DNA of 64,000 nt from Rutpela maculata (lineage: Eukaryota > Arthropoda > Insecta > Coleoptera > Cerambycidae). Made by a program: the position numbers and the translations under genes. Below, in pieces: positions 54,545 to 64,000 of the stretch. The stretch is from NCBI GenBank assembly GCA_936432065.2, contig OW386293.2, positions 94,199,795 through 94,263,794 of the forward strand. The letters are read 5' to 3'. Position 1 is the first letter of the stretch; every line of letters begins with the position of its first letter. The notes below the pieces were generated by a model. The model was given only the letters and a program-made list of their open reading frames with translations, searched no databases and had not been told where the DNA came from.

Positions 54545-55358
54545 CCGGCTAGGTGGCGCAGTGCTTAAGGTGTTAGGCTTGCCCACCATAAAAAACATTT
54601 CCTCATCAAAAATCAACCCTCCTAAAAACCAACCTTCTTACTACCCTCTTCCTCCACCCCCCTTGACCCCTCTCCGAAGTCTATACCATCAAATAATTTG
54701 TCCTACAGACAAATAAATGTTTTTATACACTGACACCTGAAGCAGGGTTTTTGATTATTTTTCCCTGCATAACAGCCCATGACTATCGCTACACTTACAA
54801 AATTTTAACTAAATTGCTCTACAATATTAAATCATTAAGATATAACCACCTTATACTACGATTAAACTACTCAGAGATCGTTCTTCACATAGTAAATACA
54901 CCATCTGAAAGTCACTCTACCACAATATCCGACCGTCGCGCAGGTACGCGTTTTCTGTGACGTAATGGTTAATTATGATTGTAAACTGAAATATGAAACA
55001 AATGACTTAAATTGAGATGTAAACCATAGCTAAATAAAATAAAGAGATTGTAATTGCTAGGCTTGCGACCACGAGGTCCCGGGTTCGAATCCTGGTTAGG
55101 GTATGGATGTGTAGTGGCGTTTTTCATGTGTTGCCGAGATGGTAGCAGGGGGCTAGACTGCGGTTGTGTGAGAGACAACACGGTCTAGTCGCTCTCCTCT
55201 CCTGAGTTCGAGTCTCAACTGCGGCAGATGGCAATGTCGCAGGGAATGGGTGTTGTGATGTTGTCTATGTGTGTCCGTCCGTCCTATTTGAGTGGTAGAA
55301 TAGCCTATGGCTAAACTCCGCCTGGACATTAATCTAAATAAGGCGATTAAAAAAAAAA
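54545..55358 (+). mobile_element. tRNA-derived (possibly dimeric) SINE, split by an insertion
   Basis: The head has TAGGTGGCGCAGTGCTTAAG (A box, 54550) and, after the insertion, GGTCCCGGGTTCGAATCCTG (B box, about 55075). A second B-box-like GAGTTCGAGTCTC occurs near 55205, suggesting a dimer. The 3' body has CCTATGGCTAAACTCCGCCT and ends in an A-run (about 55349-55358). With the 475-bp insertion removed, the A-to-B spacing becomes about 55 nt, in line with a tRNA-type promoter. Confidence 0.75.
54583..55057. mobile_element. 475-bp insertion with 9-bp duplication TAGGCTTGC
   Basis: TAGGCTTGC occurs at 54574-54582 and 55058-55066, exactly flanking this block, and both copies belong to the SINE head. 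The block begins CCACCATAAAAAACATTTCC and ends AATAAAATAAAGAGATTGTA plus ATTGC. It has no TIR. A 5'-truncated retroposon is possible, given the AATAAA words near the end. A 9-bp duplication would also fit Mutator-type DNA elements, but terminal repeats are missing. An open frame at 54751-54960 has no recognised family. Confidence 0.7.
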
Positions 55359-55621
55359 TAGTAAACGTATAGTCTACCAAATGTGACGATTGTATGAAGC
55401 TATTGCTTTGACATTTTGTAATGTCTTATTTTAATAGCTGGTAGCCAGACTGACGGTGGTTATGCAGTGGCGTCCCTCTGGTTAGTTTTGTATTTAAGGC
55501 CTTTCATTGCTTATATACAAAAAGTAACATACATATATCTAAAATAATAATAATTCTTATTTTATATATGAAAAATAAAAACTGGTGTTCATTTAAGAAA
55601 CCTTTTAATGACGTAGGCTTA
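55359..55621. other. Spacer, nothing supported
   Basis: No feature was recognised. Confidence 0.4.
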
Positions 55622-56168
55622 TTACTTCCAAATCCAGTGGAAGTATAGTAACGACAAAAAAATTTTTAAAAATTTTTATTGTCCAGATAGGCTTAGAATG
55701 TCATGAAACGTTGAGATTTTAAGTTTGAGCGAAAAAAAATTTGTCTATCGGTCTGTCTGTCTGTAACTTTTTTTGTGCGCACGTTTACTCTGGAACCGTT
55801 TGAGATATTGACTTGAAATTTGGGGTAAATAGGTAAATCAAGCAGGTAAGAGTTCATAAAATTGGTATTTAGTATATACAAGAGAAGCTAAGGTCTAAAA
55901 AAAAATTTTGGCATTAGCCACCCCCATTACCACCCCCACCCCATTATTAAAGGGGATGAAAAAAAATTGTAATTCAGTGTGTTGTTTATTTTATCCACCC
56001 CCACCCCACTACCGATGTGGGGTATCGTTTTATGGGTTTTTGGGGTAGAGGATTTCAAATATTATATTATTAAAGTTCCATAAACAATTATTGCCAGATA
56101 CAAAATTTTTGGATAGAAAATCTGGATGTGGAGTTAGTGATTCCTTGGGCAGCGGTTTTTTTTTTTAG
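55622..56168 (+). repeat. Repeat family R, copy with hairpin and (GTCT)n
   Basis: The copy begins with the hairpin TTACTTCCAAATCCAGTGGAAGTA, then has GTAACGACAAAAAAATTTTT, a GTCTGTCTGTCTG tract near 55757, TTTTTTTGTGCGCACGTTTACTCTGGAACC-like words and poly-C/CCACC runs. It ends with GATTCCTTGGGCAGCGG near 56150. It is parallel to 60361-61092. There is no coding capacity. Confidence 0.88.
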
Positions 56169-56879
56169 TGAAATTCGGGATCTGACATCAAAATTGTAGA
56201 ATACGGATGTTTAGAAAAATTTACATGTGCTCCCATACCAATTTTTCTTATTGATAGGATTGTTAATTAGAGAGTAAATGGTTTTAAAAAAGTAAACAAA
56301 AACTCTTTGTTCTACAAAATAACAACATAAATAAGCTCTTTTTAAATAACAATTAAAAACAAAACAATGTGTTAATAGTTTACTTAAAATCGAAGGAAGG
56401 AGCGGGAATACTAGTCGTAAGCCCTTAATCACGCCCTAGTACGATTTCTGCTTCCTCCGCTTACAGAAGGGAAGTATTGTAATATAGATTTCTCCGAATT
56501 TTCAAGTTTCAGACAACGAAAATTAAAGTCTTTAATATCGTCAGTCTGTCTACTGCCTTGCCTGTTGATGGTACATCTAGAAAACATTTGACGGAGAAAA
56601 ATAATATTTGGTAGGTAGTTTAGGCGCTATGGGAAGGAAATAAGAAAAAAGAATCAATGAAAAATATGAATAAAAATAAAGGATGGTGACCCTAAAAGAA
56701 ATATTGAAAAAAATGCGACATGAAACATAAAACAATAAAAACATAAAACATAAAAGCAACGAGGGCTCAACTAGCTTTATGGATGATTATGGTTACCCCT
56801 CGGTGTTCTCTATCTGCCATTAAAGCATGTCCGTTTCCTCGTAAAACACCCTGTATATAACGGCCTTCGCCTGACTTTA
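56169..56879. other. Intergenic, nothing supported
   Basis: The sequence is AT-rich. ACACCCTGTATAT at about 56849 resembles the MITE tip seen at 48766. No gene was recognised. Confidence 0.35.
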
Positions 56880-57123
56880 CCATAATGTGACTGCTTGGGT
56901 TCGATATAGAATAATTGAGAAGTACGGTAGGCCTGATAACAGGACACTGTCCTCTGGATAAACACGTTCATACAATGACGCTGAAAGATGATCCTACTTG
57001 TCGGATGTGTAAAGTGGATGATGAAACTATTAAGTACTCATATTCTATGCAATTCTACCCTGAAAAGGACTGCTTTCCTTCGTGGAGAGGTATTTCCTTG
57101 GGAATTCTAAATGTCGCGAATTA
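56880..57123 (+). pseudogene. LINE ORF2 C-terminal fragment (zinc knuckle)
   Basis: The frame from 56915 reads STVGLITGHCPLDKHVHTMT, then DDPTCRMCKVDDETIKYSYS. LxTGHCPLxKHxHxM followed by C-x2-C and a degraded H/C half is the standard C-terminal signature of LINEs with an RNase H domain (I/R1/Jockey group). The stretch after ETIK no longer matches. It is truncated on both sides. Confidence 0.75.
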
Positions 57124-58385
57124 ATGTCCACTGCTGATCTTCCGGTATGCTCGCGTTTCTAATAATTTAATAATAAAAACCCAATGATTTAAGCTCTAGA
57201 TGTGACGCCAGACAACAGACCACAGGCGATAGACGACGGATAATAGACGGCAGACGAATATTTTTATATTTTTTTCAAACTACTATTAAAACATGTAAAT
57301 CCACCAAAAATTCAAAACACAATTTTGTACGATCACAATACGTGTCCTTTGTATTCCATATATGGGAAAGTAAATATACCTTCGAGTTTTTATTATAACT
57401 TGCCTCTCTCCAGTTACAATGATTTTTTTGTGTGCGAAATATTTCGTAAGCTGTCCGCTCTTGTTACAACTGAACTCAGTTTCGCTGTTGCTAAATATTG
57501 GAAAGTGTAACCACCATATTAGACATGTGTGTAATAATTCACATAGTCTACAAGCTCTTCATTACCATATTTCAACTTCCCACCTGTGACACACAACGTA
57601 TACGTGTTGAAAAGGCTGTGTTTTTGTGTAGTTGTTGGCACATCTCGTGAAATATAACAAAGGAATGAATCATTTTCACAAGGCAAATCCTCAAATAATA
57701 GCTCCAGTTTTAATCCCCATATTTTGTTTCACGATTATATAAGCAAAGCATTGGAAAATATAATTATGCTTCGCAAACTCTGTACGCTCCACTTTGTTGT
57801 TACGTTTGTCCCACGGTTTAATGAACTAAATATTTCCATCATGCTATGGAGCCGTTAATTAAATTACGAAAATAAAATGCAGCAGCTTTAATTCGCTAGG
57901 CACGAGGAATGCAAATGCAAATTTTAAAATGCAACTTAGGGAACTGTATAAATGAAACTGGAAACTGTATAAATGTTATTTTTAGCAGTAAAATGGAAAT
58001 TAGATGAATTAAAATGTATCTAAATGCATATTGACACAATGTTGATATCGCCAACTAGTTTGACATCATCAGCAGATGATTTAAACTAAACGCAATCTTA
58101 GTGTAAAATATATCATAATATAAATGGACTGATGGACCAGAGTTTCAAAGCAAATTCAGGGAATACGTGTAGCAATTCAACTAATGAAATGATGAAAACC
58201 TAAAGAAAACCTTGTAGAAATCTGTAAAAGAGAACATGACACAAACAACAGTGATAGCATGAAATGGTGCTTTATATAGCAATGATGACAACCTTGGATT
58301 ACAATCGACAAACCAGAAGTAACCTGGTGCTAGGTGCCAATGCTTCTCTGGAATAAGCAGAACATAGCAGAGCGGCATGATGCGA
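57124..58385. other. Intergenic, nothing firm
   Basis: AGACGAC/GGATAATAGACGG short repeats occur near 57220-57260, and a 23-bp near-tandem (AACTGTATAAATG) near 57945-57975. No gene was recognised. Confidence 0.35.
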
Positions 58386-58389
58386 AGAA

Positions 58390-58890
58390 TTCAAACTATT
58401 AATCGAAGAAATAAGTAGTATACCAGAATATACCTTGAAGCTATTTAGTGAGCTGGCAGCAGGAGCAGAGTCCCTATGGAAGAGAAGAGTCAAACTAATT
58501 GTATTAAAAAATAAGGAGACAGATTGCTGGGCTATATGGGCCGATTTGTTTTTTGGATGTCGAGAGTAAATTATATCGATAGTTACTACTAATTAGGCCA
58601 AAACTAAAACTGGAGCCTGGTAGAAATGCAATATGAGTTCAAAAAAGGTCGTCAGAGGGTAAGCGCTATAAACAAGATACTCAAGATAGCCAGAGAAGCA
58701 GCTGCCTATAGAAAACTCTGTACTGTGTTACATAGATGTAAATAATGCTTCCAACAGCGCATCTTAGACGAAACAAAAAAGATGAAAATCACTTTTCATT
58801 AGAGTCCTGGCTAAGAAAGTCAAGTATAGTTGTCGTAATCGCAATAGTGATAGACGTACCGCCTATCTAGGCGGCGTCGTTGAGAGGTAA
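58390..58890 (+). pseudogene. R1-clade LINE reverse transcriptase fragment
   Basis: A frame with LKLFSELAAGAESLWKRRVK (finger region) leads, after decay, to QYEFKKGRQRVSAINKILKI and AREAAAYRKL near 58630-58720. A broken palm follows (VLHRCK, with NNASNSAS-type text in another frame). QYGF-K-GRSTVDAI followed by AREAA is the R1-clade signature. R1 elements normally target 28S rDNA, but no rDNA is seen here, so the copy is either displaced or from a non-specific member. There is no active-site motif. Confidence 0.65.
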
Positions 58891-60167
58891 GAACGCAGAT
58901 CCGGATTTAACTATATTGTTCGCTCATTAACTTTTTATAATATTACACTTACAATATCCCCCAAAGCACTATGAATTGGTAACAAAACTTACTAAAATTA
59001 TTTTCAAAAACACATTACCAAATAAAGAAATATAAAGAAATTATCGAATTATATCCTCATCCCGACAGTATAAGCTAGACTGCGTCGTGCGGTCCTGGAT
59101 TAAACAATACACTCACAAGTTTACGCCCACACGCCACGTCAGATAGTTGACATGGAATCGTCGGTATCTTCTCTCTCACTTAATGTAAAAGTGGAGTAGA
59201 GACGGAAGATCTATTTGCCGACCTATTTATTCCCCTCGCCCTGCATAACGTCATAACCCCGCACACTATTAAGATTGCTTCAACTATACCTGTGTGTTGT
59301 TTAAAATAACATTCGTGAATCTTACCAAATTGTTTAAAAATATATTAACAACACCATTTGTTTCATAAATACGTACAGAATTAATAAGAATTCGATAAAG
59401 TAATTGTTTGCTTTACGAGTAATTAATACTAAAAGACCTTATAGTGCCACTGCTTACTATACCTAAAAAAAAGTGTAATTTTGTATTCGATGGTGAATAC
59501 AACTGTTGTCAATCTATAACTTTGTGCTGCAATTATTTCAATAGTCCAGCAGTTATTGTAAGCACATAAACATTTATTTTCCTCCATTTGGTCATCGACG
59601 ATTCCTAGCATTTTCCGTCATGCCTCTGACTGTTTACCGGCTTGTCAACAATTTGACCGGTACTGGAGTGCGTTCTTTTTCACTGTGGACCGGTTATAAT
59701 ACCTATACCTATTTTCTGAGTAAACAAACAACCCAAATTGTTTTCGCGAGTGCTATGTCTTTGTTGTTTAAAACTCGTGTAAATATTCCTTTAAATAACC
59801 TATGTAAATGTAGACTATGATGTATAAATACAGAATTTTGTACAATTTAGTTATGTTTGTTACACTGCTTTGGATTCATAATCATTGATTATATTAATTC
59901 TTAAGCAGTTTGTTTATAATTTTATTTATCTTAGGCTGATAACTCGTTCATTTGTTTATAATTACATTCATATTAAATATTCGGAATAGGCCAATGTCCT
60001 ATTTCTTACGTTTTACGAATTACCTTTTGTTATTACGTTAAATTTATGTCTATTTCTCTGTGTGTACCTTTTATTTAATATTTGTGTATAGAATATTATT
60101 ATCGTTAGCACATTTTATTTGCCTACACCCTGTAGACACCTCTTTGTTCAACCGATACCTTATCTTT
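58891..60167. other. Intergenic, nothing supported
   Basis: No motif or repeat end was recognised. ACACCCTGTAGAC at 60125 resembles the MITE tip at 49204. Confidence 0.35.
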
Positions 60168-61343
60168 TAGCCCCTTGAGGTAAACCAGAAAAAGGCAAAA
60201 AGCCCAAAAGTTCGGAAGACATCTTTCCCCGCATTTTCGAGGGCAGGGAACATGATGGTGACAATATTTTCCGACCTTGTTTAAAAAATTCATTACAATT
60301 TTGTTTGAAATTAAACCCAAGCTGTCAGATAGTTGTCAAGTAATTAGTAGTAATTTTTTATATTACTTCCACGTCCAGTGGAAGTATAGTAACGACAAAA
60401 AAATTTTTAAAAATTTTTATTGTCCAAATAGGCTTAAAATGTCATGAAACCAGATTTTAAGTTTGAGCGAAAAAAAAATTTCTGTCTGTCTGTCGGTCTG
60501 TCTGTCTGTCGGTCTGTCGGTCTGTCTGTCTGTAACTTTTTTTGTGCGCACGTTTACTCTGGAACCGCTTAAGATATTGACTTGAAATTTGGTACACATA
60601 TGTACTTTAACGAGATCTAGAACTAGATTATATTTTCATCTTATTCCGTCGAAGGGTTGGGGTGTAAATTGGGGTAAATTTGGGGTAAATGGGTAAATCA
60701 AGCAGGTAAGAGTCCACGAAATTGGTATTTAGTATATACAAGAGAAGCTAAGGTCTCAAAAAAAAAATTTGGCATTAGCCACCCCCATTACCACCCCCCC
60801 CCTTATTAAAGGGGATGAAAAAAAATTGTGATTTAGTGTATGTACAGGAACCAGAAAACTCAAAATATGTTTTTACTTCATCCACCCCCCACTACCACCC
60901 CCCTATCACCACCCCCACCCCACTACCGATGTGGGGTATCGTTTTATGGGTTTTTGGGGTAGAAGATTTCAAATGTTATATTGTAAAAGTTCCATAAACA
61001 ATTATTTTCACATACAAAGTTTTTTAGTTGTGAGTGACTTGGATAGAGAATCTGGATGTGGAAGTAGTGATTCCTTGGGCAGCGGTTTTTTTTAAATGTA
61101 TCAATTTTTTTATTTTGATGAAATATTGGATTTTGCGTTTTTGGACAATTCTGAACAACTTTCATTAACAAAATTTTCCGATAAAAAAATGCCCAGCACC
61201 TTATTTGATTTGGGGGTAGTGGTTGGAGAGTAGGTCGGAAAATATTGTCACTGTCGTATTCCCCGCCCTCGAAAACGGGGGGATATATGTCTTGCGGTCC
61301 GGTCGCAGAACTTTTGGGGTAAAAGCTTTACCTCGAGGGTCTA
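60168..61343. mobile_element. TIR DNA element, TAGnCCC family, copy 2 (carries repeat R)
   Basis: The left end TAGCCCCTTGAGGTAAACCA is inverted at the right end (TTTACCTCGAGGGTCTA). TTT flanks both sides (60165-60167 and 61344-61346). Shared with copy 1 at 16620-17494 are AAAGCCCAAAAGTTC, CGCATTTTCGAGGGCAGGGA and GACAATATTTTCCGACC. The left arm lost about 20 bp relative to copy 1. The interior is mostly a nested copy of repeat R (60361-61092), and no coding piece remains. Confidence 0.8.
60361..61092 (+). repeat. Repeat family R, longest copy, nested in the TIR element
   Basis: The hairpin ACTTCCACGTCCAGTGGAAG at the start is followed by the GACAAAAAAATTTTT block, a long (GTCT/GTCG)n tract (60481-60532), TTTGTGCGCACGTTTACTCT, GACTTGAAATTTGGTACACA, a GGGGTAAA run, CACCCCC-rich text and GATTCCTTGGGCAGCGG. 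It is parallel to 55622-56168 and carries the GTACACATATGTACTTTAAC block also seen (inverted) near 150 in copy 1. Confidence 0.88.
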
Positions 61344-61346
61344 TTT

Positions 61347-61624
61347 GTAAAAAAAATTGTTATTGTTAAATAGTTGTTTTTTTATTTCAAAAGGAATTTT
61401 ACCTTATTATATCCCGGAGTGGGATTTATTCTCCCTCTTTCTTTGAAGTAATAAGCTAGAATAACTTACTCCCGTTCTAACTTTAAAATATAGTTTTTAT
61501 AACAAATTTGTTGTTCCTTTTTGGGGGCTTTAAATATATATTTACCTTTAATAAAATAACGATGCTATACTTTGCGCTCCAAGGGGGCTTTGTTTAATAG
61601 TTGGGCTTTCTGTTTTTGTCTTTC
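61347..61624. other. Spacer, nothing supported
   Basis: No feature was recognised. Confidence 0.4.
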
Positions 61625-62030
61625 CTTAAACAAAAATGGCAGGTTATAGTGGTAAGAAAATGGGAGGAGGAAAGAAATCCTCCTACTGATGTCTAACTGC
61701 AGGTCAAAGACAAGCGAAAGCTTCATCAGTCATTCACAAAAAAGAGCAAAAGAGTTACTGGGTATACCAGAATTAAGACTAATAGCAGGCCTTCTCATAG
61801 CACATTTCCCACTGAAATATCACCTCAAGGAAATGAGTAAAGCTGAGGATGAAATGATTCGTCTTAGTACGGAAGTAACTGAGATTTTGCTTATGTAAGT
61901 CATGGTCCGCCAAATGCTACAATACTTGAGATAGGTAGTTATGACACCTGCCGAAGTGAGAAGGATGGCCCAGAGGAAAATATTAAGATTCTTTAGAATT
62001 CTGGAATGGGATGGATTTGCTCCCGAGGCG
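61625..62030 (+). pseudogene. LINE ORF2 C-terminal fragment (RNase H tail to end)
   Basis: Text like AGQRQAKAFI (from about 61700) runs into SHSQKRAKELLGIPELRLIA, then GLLIAHFPLKYHLKEMSKAE and degraded CRFC..ET positions. After a frame change the C-terminal end VMTPAEVRRMAQRKILRFF follows near 61940-62000. This is the tail of an I/R1-type LINE with RNase H. The knuckle cysteines are lost (DEMIRLSTEVTEILL). A GC-richer non-coding tail follows to about 62110. Confidence 0.75.
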
Positions 62031-62230
62031 CCTACTGTCCGTTGGGGGATCTGCGTGCGGTGATTCTGTGGGATCCTACGCTGACTTCTGATGATCGGGG
62101 ACCATTGGTTAACGCTGCGGAAGTGGTCATATAAATCAAAAAGTATTCACAAAAGATCTCTTTAGGTCAAGGTGAAGAGAGATGCTTCTTGCATAATCGA
62201 CGCATCATCAATCTAATCTTATCTACATGT

Positions 62231-63245
62231 CTAAGAGAGAAATAATTCTAGCGGCAGAAGAAATAGGAGGATGACAGTTATCAGAGGTGTCCCACAGGAA
62301 ACCTTTTTACGTGCAGCTATATACCCGTCTGAAATTAAGATTGTAGCGCCTGTGCGGTTAACATCGGAACTAATTCCTGTGTGATAGGTGTTTTGTTTAC
62401 ATTCAAATATTTGTATTTTCGGTGATTTAAAAGGTATTTTATAAATAAATTTCAATGAAAATATGTGTATAGCAATTGATTTTATTAAAGAGATATAAAT
62501 AATAAAAAAAATCTTGCATAATTCAGCTGAAATACCAAAAACAAGAGCTATAACATAAGACAAATTACGTTTTAATTTAGTAAATAGTAAGACGATTCTC
62601 TCTTTTACTGTTAATCCACGAGCTCTTTTGTCTCTAAAAACAGACTGCACAACCTCCACTATTGTGTCCAGGAATTTAAAACTGTTAAGTCTAGTAAAAC
62701 AGTTCAGCTTACTATCTGTTGTTAACAGAACGTAAATACTTCCGGAGTATTTACTTGAACTTGGGAGTCACAAAAACTTTTTGGTCCAACATAACAGGTT
62801 GTGCCTGTAGTACTTGCAATAAACTCTCATCTTCTTGGGTGTTTTCATTTTCTTCACAATCACACTGATCGTCGAATGGGCGTTTCGGGGACCGTTTCTG
62901 CCAAGACAAGCCTTCTTTGAAATCGTTCAGACCTATTGGATGGTCCAGGAATGGCATCATTATCACTTACAGTAAATTTCTTGATGGAACTGCTGTTTTT
63001 TTCAAGATTTTATTTTTTTTACTGTGTTCTAAAAATAAGACAATATCTATTTAACCTTAACCTCAACATACAATAAATACCTCCTTGATAAAAATAATCA
63101 TATTCTATGAAATGAAGTGAACAAACCTTCATGTACTTTGTCACTGGCTTTCCAATTTTTAATTTTATTATCCAGGCTTTTAGCCTGTCCACAAAATCCT
63201 TCCCCTTCAAAAATGTTATCCATCGTCACGCGGTGTTTGCCGGCT
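62231..63245 (-). pseudogene. THAP plus HTH transposase (Harbinger/ISL2EU type), catalytic part deleted
   Basis: On the minus strand, an exon at 63245-63018 reads FPKPANTA, stop, RWITFLKGKDFVDRLKAW, then MKVCSLHFIEYDYFYQG. This is the FP, W and C-x2-H part of a THAP domain. A donor-like GGTATT follows. A second exon (about 63005-62751) starts LKKTAVPSRNLL, the THAP AVP motif, and continues with an acidic linker. A third piece (62700-62510) gives NSFKFLDTIVEVVQSVF and GLTVKERIVLLFTKLKRNLSY, VFGISAELCKIFF, the HTH_Tnp_4 helix region preceding a DDE_4 catalytic domain. The catalytic domain is not seen. The stop in the THAP exon is probably CGA to TGA. Confidence 0.75.
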
Positions 63246-63439
63246 TAGGGAAACAAATGTTGTTTTTTTGCCCAATAACTGAATAATATTGATTCATATT
63301 GTTTTCAATTTTAATTGAATTCAATCAACAATAAAAACAACGCAAAACAATTATGACACAAGGAAACAATGAAAGTTTTCACTTGTCATCTCACACAAAG
63401 TAGTTCGTAATCGGCACCGTAGCTGGCGTATCGCTTATT

Positions 63440-63930
63440 TTGAATCGCGTATGGGATGTCCTATATAATAAACTAATTAAAATTAAATTACCCCAAAAAT
63501 TAGCCTCTGGGATCTACACTGATAAAATTCGCAGACGATGTGGCATTGGAAGTGGTCGAAGAGGAGGAACAGCTCCTAATGTCCAATTAAATACAGTACT
63601 CCAAACGATCGTAAACTGGATGGAACGGAGACGACTCCAGTTAGCATTAGAGGAAACGCAGGCAGTGCTCCATACAACCAAAAAGAATATGGGCCCAATT
63701 GAATATCGTATCGTATTCAGAATTTTCTATGGATTTCAGAATGTATGCTTTTGAGAGTGTTTCATATCAAACAGAAAAATTAGGGTTGAAGAAAAAGTCA
63801 TATAGAATAGAAGTAATCATTTTGGGATGGATTACTTCCAAATTTCATTTTAATATCCTGAGTATCAACGTTCAAAAGCAACATTATTGTTATCTACTGG
63901 CTGGTACTACTAATAAAAACATATGTTAGG
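63440..63930 (+). pseudogene. R1-clade LINE reverse transcriptase fragment with FADD
   Basis: The first frame reads RVWDVLYNKLIKIKLPQKLA. After one shift, GSTLIKFADDVALEVVEEEE contains the catalytic FADD (about 63520-63550). A return shift gives NTVLQTIVNWMERRRLQLAL, then EETQAVLHTTKKNMGPIEYR. W..LY..L....LP, FADDVA.EVV and W...LQLA..KT.AVL are typical of R1-clade palms. Two frameshifts in about 300 bp and loss of the preceding palm motifs show a dead, 5'-truncated copy. It continues weakly to about 63930. Confidence 0.85.
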
Positions 63931-64000
63931 TATGAACAGCATGGTGCGAGTTACAAATCGTGTTAAAATTTGGCCTTCGTTTAAACAGTGTTTATTGGCG

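Noticed and set aside
55050..55110. tRNA gene 3' half with GGTTCGAATCC
   Set aside because: Its 5' half lies beyond a 475-bp insertion and the body continues as a SINE.

Overview
The window looks like AT-rich nuclear DNA of an arthropod, most likely an insect. I base this on the transposon mix: R1-clade, Jockey-clade and CR1/L2-group LINEs, piggyBac, Tc1/mariner, a P-like element, Crypton, Penelope, a Helitron helicase and tRNA- and 5S-derived SINEs. The species cannot be named from sequence alone. I found no intact host gene, rRNA gene, functional tRNA gene or CRISPR array. Every coding segment I can support is a broken piece of a transposable element, and most short open frames are chance.

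Layout. 0-4 kb: a hairpin/(GTCT)n repeat, a Helitron helicase remnant and a possible coiled-coil exon. 4.9-7.1 kb: a Jockey-like reverse transcriptase fused to a tRNA-like piece, then a 5S-derived SINE. 7.8-10.3 kb: a CR1/L2-group LINE piece and a piggyBac transposase with its right terminus. 10.6-14.8 kb: three nested insertions, namely a LINE split by an element built of ~130-bp subterminal repeats (3-bp duplication TTA), itself split by a TG...CA insertion (4-bp duplication TGGT). 15.8-18.6 kb: a Penelope GIY-YIG endonuclease, a TIR element with a PIN/XPG-like coding piece, and a foldback MITE. 20.1-24.1 kb: a P-like MITE and a larger P-like element with a THAP exon, the latter carrying a Jockey insertion. 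28.6-29.1 kb: a compound tandem repeat. 30.2-35.3 kb: a Tc1/mariner element with a chimeric interior, then a LINE inserted in another LINE. 36.4-37.7 kb: an element with an 8-bp duplication. 41.5-43.1 kb: an element with ~300-bp inverted repeats. 43.6-46.9 kb: a Crypton recombinase split by a composite 2.25-kb hAT-type element. 47.9-49.6 kb: hairpins and MITEs. 50-51.3 kb: a LINE piece, a (GTCY)n repeat and a SINE. 52.1-53.6 kb: a 1.56-kb near-palindrome. 54.5-55.4 kb: a SINE split by a 475-bp insertion. 55.6-64 kb: more hairpin repeats, a second PIN/XPG-family element, LINE tails, R1 fragments and a THAP/HTH transposase remnant.

The pieces do not form a pathway. The value of the window is its stratigraphy: at least seven insertions can be delimited to the base by target-site duplications, so their relative ages can be ordered. 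The best candidates for something little described are the subterminal-repeat element at 11.1-14.1 kb, the TAGnCCC-ended element family carrying a PIN/XPG-like segment (two copies), the P-like family with 7-bp duplications, and the composite hAT-type element inside the Crypton gene. All calls come from reading motifs by eye; no database search was run.
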